Origin: Vreelandella sp042466685
GTDB taxonomy: Bacteria; Pseudomonadota; Gammaproteobacteria; Pseudomonadales; Halomonadaceae
DNA length: 64,000 nt
Reading direction: 5' to 3'
Assembly (NCBI RefSeq): GCF_042466685.1
Contig: NZ_CP170448.1
Coordinates: 3,844,001 to 3,908,000, forward strand
The stretch's first letter is position 1. Every line of letters starts with the position of its first letter. The notes below the pieces were generated by a model that was given only the letters and a program-made list of their open reading frames with translations, had not been told where the DNA came from and made no database searches. Below are positions 61,661-64,000 of the stretch, piece by piece. The position numbers and the translations under genes were made by a program.

Positions 61661-62683
61661 TTAAACAAACCGACCTAAACCAACGGCTGTCCGTAAACGA
61701 TCCATTGTTACAGCGGCTTCTTCACGGGCTCGCTCGGCGCCTTTTTGTAGCACCGCCTCAATATGGGCGGGGTCTTCCATTAGGGCATTATAGCGTTCAC
61801 GCGGCTCGCTCAAGTGGGCGTTCAAGTACTCAAACACCAGATCCTTAGCCGCGCCCCAACCAATACCGTTCTCGTACTGCTCACGCAGGCTGGCGGTCTC
61901 TTCCGCTGTCGCAAAGGCTGAATAGATCTGGTACAGCGTGCAGGTGTCAGGATCCTTGGGCTCACCGGGTTCCAGCGAGTTGGTCTTAATCTTACGTACC
62001 AGCTTCTGTAGCTTCTTCTCAGTCACAAACAGCGGAATGGTATTGTCGTAGCTTTTGGACATCTTGCGCCCATCCAAGCCATTGAGCAGCTGTATTTTGT
62101 CATCTACCACGGCCTCAGGAAGCGTGAAGTGCTGGCCTTTGTACAAATGATTAAAACGTCCGGCGATATCGCGGGCCATCTCGATATGCTGAATCTGGTC
62201 ACGCCCGACCGGCACTTTATTGGCGTTAAACATTAAAATATCCGCCGCCATCAGCACGGGGTAGCCAAATAGCCCCATGGTGATGCCTTTATCAGGATCC
62301 TGGTTTTCCGCCTCTTCGTTTTCAGCCACCGCTGCTTTGTAGGCATGAGCACGATTCATCAACCCCTTGGCGCACACACAAGAAAGCATCCAGGTGAGCT
62401 CAGGGATTTCTGAAATATCCGACTGACGATAGAAAATCGCATTATCGGTATCCAGCCCCATCGCCAACCAAGTCGCGGCAATTTCCAGGCGAGACTGCTG
62501 CACCCGCTTGGGGTCTGGGCACTTGATGAGCGCGTGATAGTCAGCCATAAAATAGAACGACTGAACATCAGGATTCTGGCTTGCCTCGATGGCGGGCTTG
62601 ATAGCGCCTATATAGTTGCCCAAATGGGGCGTGCCGGTGGTGGTAATACCAGTAAGGACGCGGGTTTTCGAAGGCTGACTCAT
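61661..62683 (-). CDS. trpS: Tryptophanyl-tRNA synthetase
   Basis: A 340-residue class I synthetase that charges tRNA-Trp. The HIGH-type signature is in TGTPHLGNYIGA (residues about 17-27) and the KMSKS loop in NGLDGRKMSKSYDN (about 204). Also typical are YFMADYHALIKCPDP and VPVGRDQIQHIEMARDIA. The ATG at 62683 (MSQPSKTRVLTG) is preferred to a TTG seven codons upstream, although the ribosome site is weak. It marks the return to core genes at the edge of the T6SS island. Confidence 0.95.
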   Translation of the reverse strand: MSQPSKTRVLTGITTTGTPHLGNYIGAIKPAIEASQNPDVQSFYFMADYHALIKCPDPKRVQQSRLEIAATWLAMGLDTDNAIFYRQSDISEIPELTWMLSCVCAKGLMNRAHAYKAAVAENEEAENQDPDKGITMGLFGYPVLMAADILMFNANKVPVGRDQIQHIEMARDIAGRFNHLYKGQHFTLPEAVVDDKIQLLNGLDGRKMSKSYDNTIPLFVTEKKLQKLVRKIKTNSLEPGEPKDPDTCTLYQIYSAFATAEETASLREQYENGIGWGAAKDLVFEYLNAHLSEPRERYNALMEDPAHIEAVLQKGAERAREEAAVTMDRLRTAVGLGRFV

Positions 62684-62781
62684 GGTTTTCAGGCTCTTAA
62701 GCAAATACCGCTATGATAACGTGCTGCATGCCATGTGGCGAATGGCATCCCAGGCATTTACGCGATGCCCCTCACAACTGC

Positions 62782-63201
62782 TTAGTCTTCTGCCCCACTG
62801 GTTTGGCTGGCTCGTTGATACACGGCAACCGATGTGCTCTCAATGCTGCTATTCGTACTCATATCACGCGTTGTAATAGTCACTTCATCACCGATCACAT
62901 CAAACGTGACGCTCAACTGATCAAAGGATTCGAATCCCTCGACGCGAGTTACATCATTTAAAAAATCACTTTCAGTATAAGTAGCGTTAAAGATGCCTTC
63001 TAATAACTGGCGCCGAGAAGCCATGCTTCTAAACACCGACAACATGCTTTCTGCGCTCATTTGAGCCTGTACAGAGGCGCGATAATTACCTGCTAAACGC
63101 TCATCAATCAACGCGCTCCGCATCCCTGACATGCCTAGCATCAACGCACCGGCGAGCAGAGCCATAACAATCACTAACGCCACACCTTGCTGCTGTTTCA
63201 T
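62782..63201 (-). CDS. pilX: Type IV pilus minor component, PilX-like
   Basis: A 139-residue protein starting KQQQGVALVIVMALLAGALMLGMSGMRSALIDERLAGNYR, here seen as QGVALVIVMALLAGALML and IDERLAGNYRASVQAQMSAE, the pattern of PilX-type minor pilins with a Gly-Val cleavage site. It is short for the family. It overlaps pilW by ATGA and is the last gene of the cluster; no pilY1 follows, as trpS comes next. Confidence 0.8.
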   Translation of the reverse strand: MKQQQGVALVIVMALLAGALMLGMSGMRSALIDERLAGNYRASVQAQMSAESMLSVFRSMASRRQLLEGIFNATYTESDFLNDVTRVEGFESFDQLSVTFDVIGDEVTITTRDMSTNSSIESTSVAVYQRASQTSGAED

Positions 63202-63686
63202 GAAGCAGGCTCTCGTAATGAGATTACTTTATTCCGCTCACTGATAGTCAAGGTGATTTCATCGCACGTCATATTTACGCTCTCTCGGCAATCGCCAATG
63301 AGCAGCGTGATTAAATGAGATACGCCATCGCCATTGGATTCAGCAAGCGTCGGGCAACCGGCCTCATCATCAACTTGAGCAAGATCTAAGACAGGCTGGT
63401 TTTGAACCTCATCTTGCAACACACAATAATAGTTCGTCCCGCTGTCAGAGCGACGTCCATCGGACACAATAGCGTAGTCACCAATATTCCCTAGGCGTCC
63501 TGCAGCAGTCAGGGTACTCACCGCAAAAATCAATGTCTCTTGTTTGCGACTGACCTTGTCAACGATCTTAAACGTTTGAAAAGAGGTTAAAAAAAGCTGT
63601 CCAGCCGCTAAGATAATCACTGTACCTATCGCTATCGCTACCATCAGCTCAACGAGGGTAAAACCCTTTTGCATATCTGGCATCAT
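63198..63686 (-). CDS. pilW: Type IV pilus minor pilin, PilW-like
   Basis: A 162-residue protein with the type IV prepilin signature KGFTLVELMVAIAIGTVIILAAGQLFL, given here as KGFTLVELMVAIAIG, then a PilW-like body (QETLIFAVSTLTAAGRLGNIG). PilW proteins are usually longer, so this one is compact. Two adjacent ATG codons (63686, 63683) are available; the first shares a base with the pilV stop (TAATG). Confidence 0.8.
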   Translation of the reverse strand: MMPDMQKGFTLVELMVAIAIGTVIILAAGQLFLTSFQTFKIVDKVSRKQETLIFAVSTLTAAGRLGNIGDYAIVSDGRRSDSGTNYYCVLQDEVQNQPVLDLAQVDDEAGCPTLAESNGDGVSHLITLLIGDCRESVNMTCDEITLTISERNKVISLREPAS

Positions 63687-64000
63687 TAGCCTCCCTCTAG
63701 CTCTGGCAGGCGAACCCTATAGGTGAATACATCTGATTCGGTCTCGCCGGCTCGGCTACCCAGGTCTATCTCAATGGTAAATTCACAACCGTTTGATACG
63801 ATTTTGCTCTCTTGCGCATTCACACTCCGCAAAGGATTCGAATCACTATTGGCAAACCACTGGGTCTTCCAAGCAGTCTCAATAGCAATATCTGCGCAGC
63901 TATCCACGCCATCTTTTGCCAGCTCCGCCCAAAGCCGCTCTTGCGCATCTACGGCCGCAACACTTGCTACTGAACGCTGGTAGCCAGTATTCGCACTTTG
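63686..64000 (-). CDS. pilV: Type IV pilus minor pilin, PilV-like (5' end outside window)
   Basis: The frame is open to the window edge, so the start and hydrophobic N-terminal helix lie beyond base 64000. The visible 104 residues begin QSANTGYQRSVASVAAVDAQ and include ERLWAELAKDG, WFANSDSNPLRSVNAQ and DVFTYRVRLPELEGG. The order before pilW-pilX and the DAQERLWAEL region fit PilV/PilI-type minor pilins. A GTG at 63907 is an internal codon, not the start. Confidence 0.7.
   Translation of the reverse strand, partial: QSANTGYQRSVASVAAVDAQERLWAELAKDGVDSCADIAIETAWKTQWFANSDSNPLRSVNAQESKIVSNGCEFTIEIDLGSRAGETESDVFTYRVRLPELEGG

Overview
The window looks like a chromosomal segment of a halophilic gammaproteobacterium of the Halomonas type. 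This is inferred from gene content and protein character (rluD/bamD divergence, a PP0621-family protein, a clpB-pgeF-rluD block, acidic proteins, moderate GC); no species-level claim is made. The left edge (1-356) is the leader and two tandem promoters of an rRNA operon that reads leftward out of the window.

Bases 398-22700 are mostly core genome. They carry pssA, ilvIN with a structured leader, clpB with a heat-shock promoter, pgeF-rluD, divergent bamD, a chemotaxis receptor, nadE, a PP0621-family protein, thiO, a fimT-like minor pilin, trxB, acnA, maeA and a YeeE/YedE (TsuA-type) sulfur transporter. Many are separated by clear intrinsic terminators. At the right edge trpS and a pilV-pilW-pilX minor-pilin cluster return to core content.

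Bases about 22700-61600 are a type VI secretion (T6SS) island. From a divergent, AT-rich regulatory region (60357-61003) hcp reads rightward from a near-consensus sigma-54 promoter. A long leftward series reads tssB-tssC-tssE-tssF-tssG-tagH-tssJ-tssK-tssL-tssH(clpV)-vasH-vasI-tssA-tssM, the gene order of the Vibrio cholerae main cluster. After a GNAT-like gene come PAAR, vgrG, a DUF4123 adaptor and a 1209-residue VasX-like membrane effector, the same order as the V. cholerae vgrG2-vasW-vasX-tsiV2 locus. VasH, the sigma-54 activator, is encoded in the cluster and probably drives hcp.

The most unusual part is downstream of the effector (25083-33385). Where one immunity gene would be expected there are seven tandem paralogues, plus an eighth remnant, of a roughly 335-residue two-helix membrane protein. 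The copies share nearly identical N- and C-terminal thirds but carry different AT-rich membrane segments. Two copies have the same frameshift within a 481-bp stretch that is identical between them. A detached copy of the effector's last ~195 codons sits in the middle of the array, again directly fused to an immunity-like start. The array looks built by repeated duplication and recombination of an effector-tail plus immunity unit. Beyond it lie small membrane or zinc-ribbon genes and decayed coding sequence (22700-25080).
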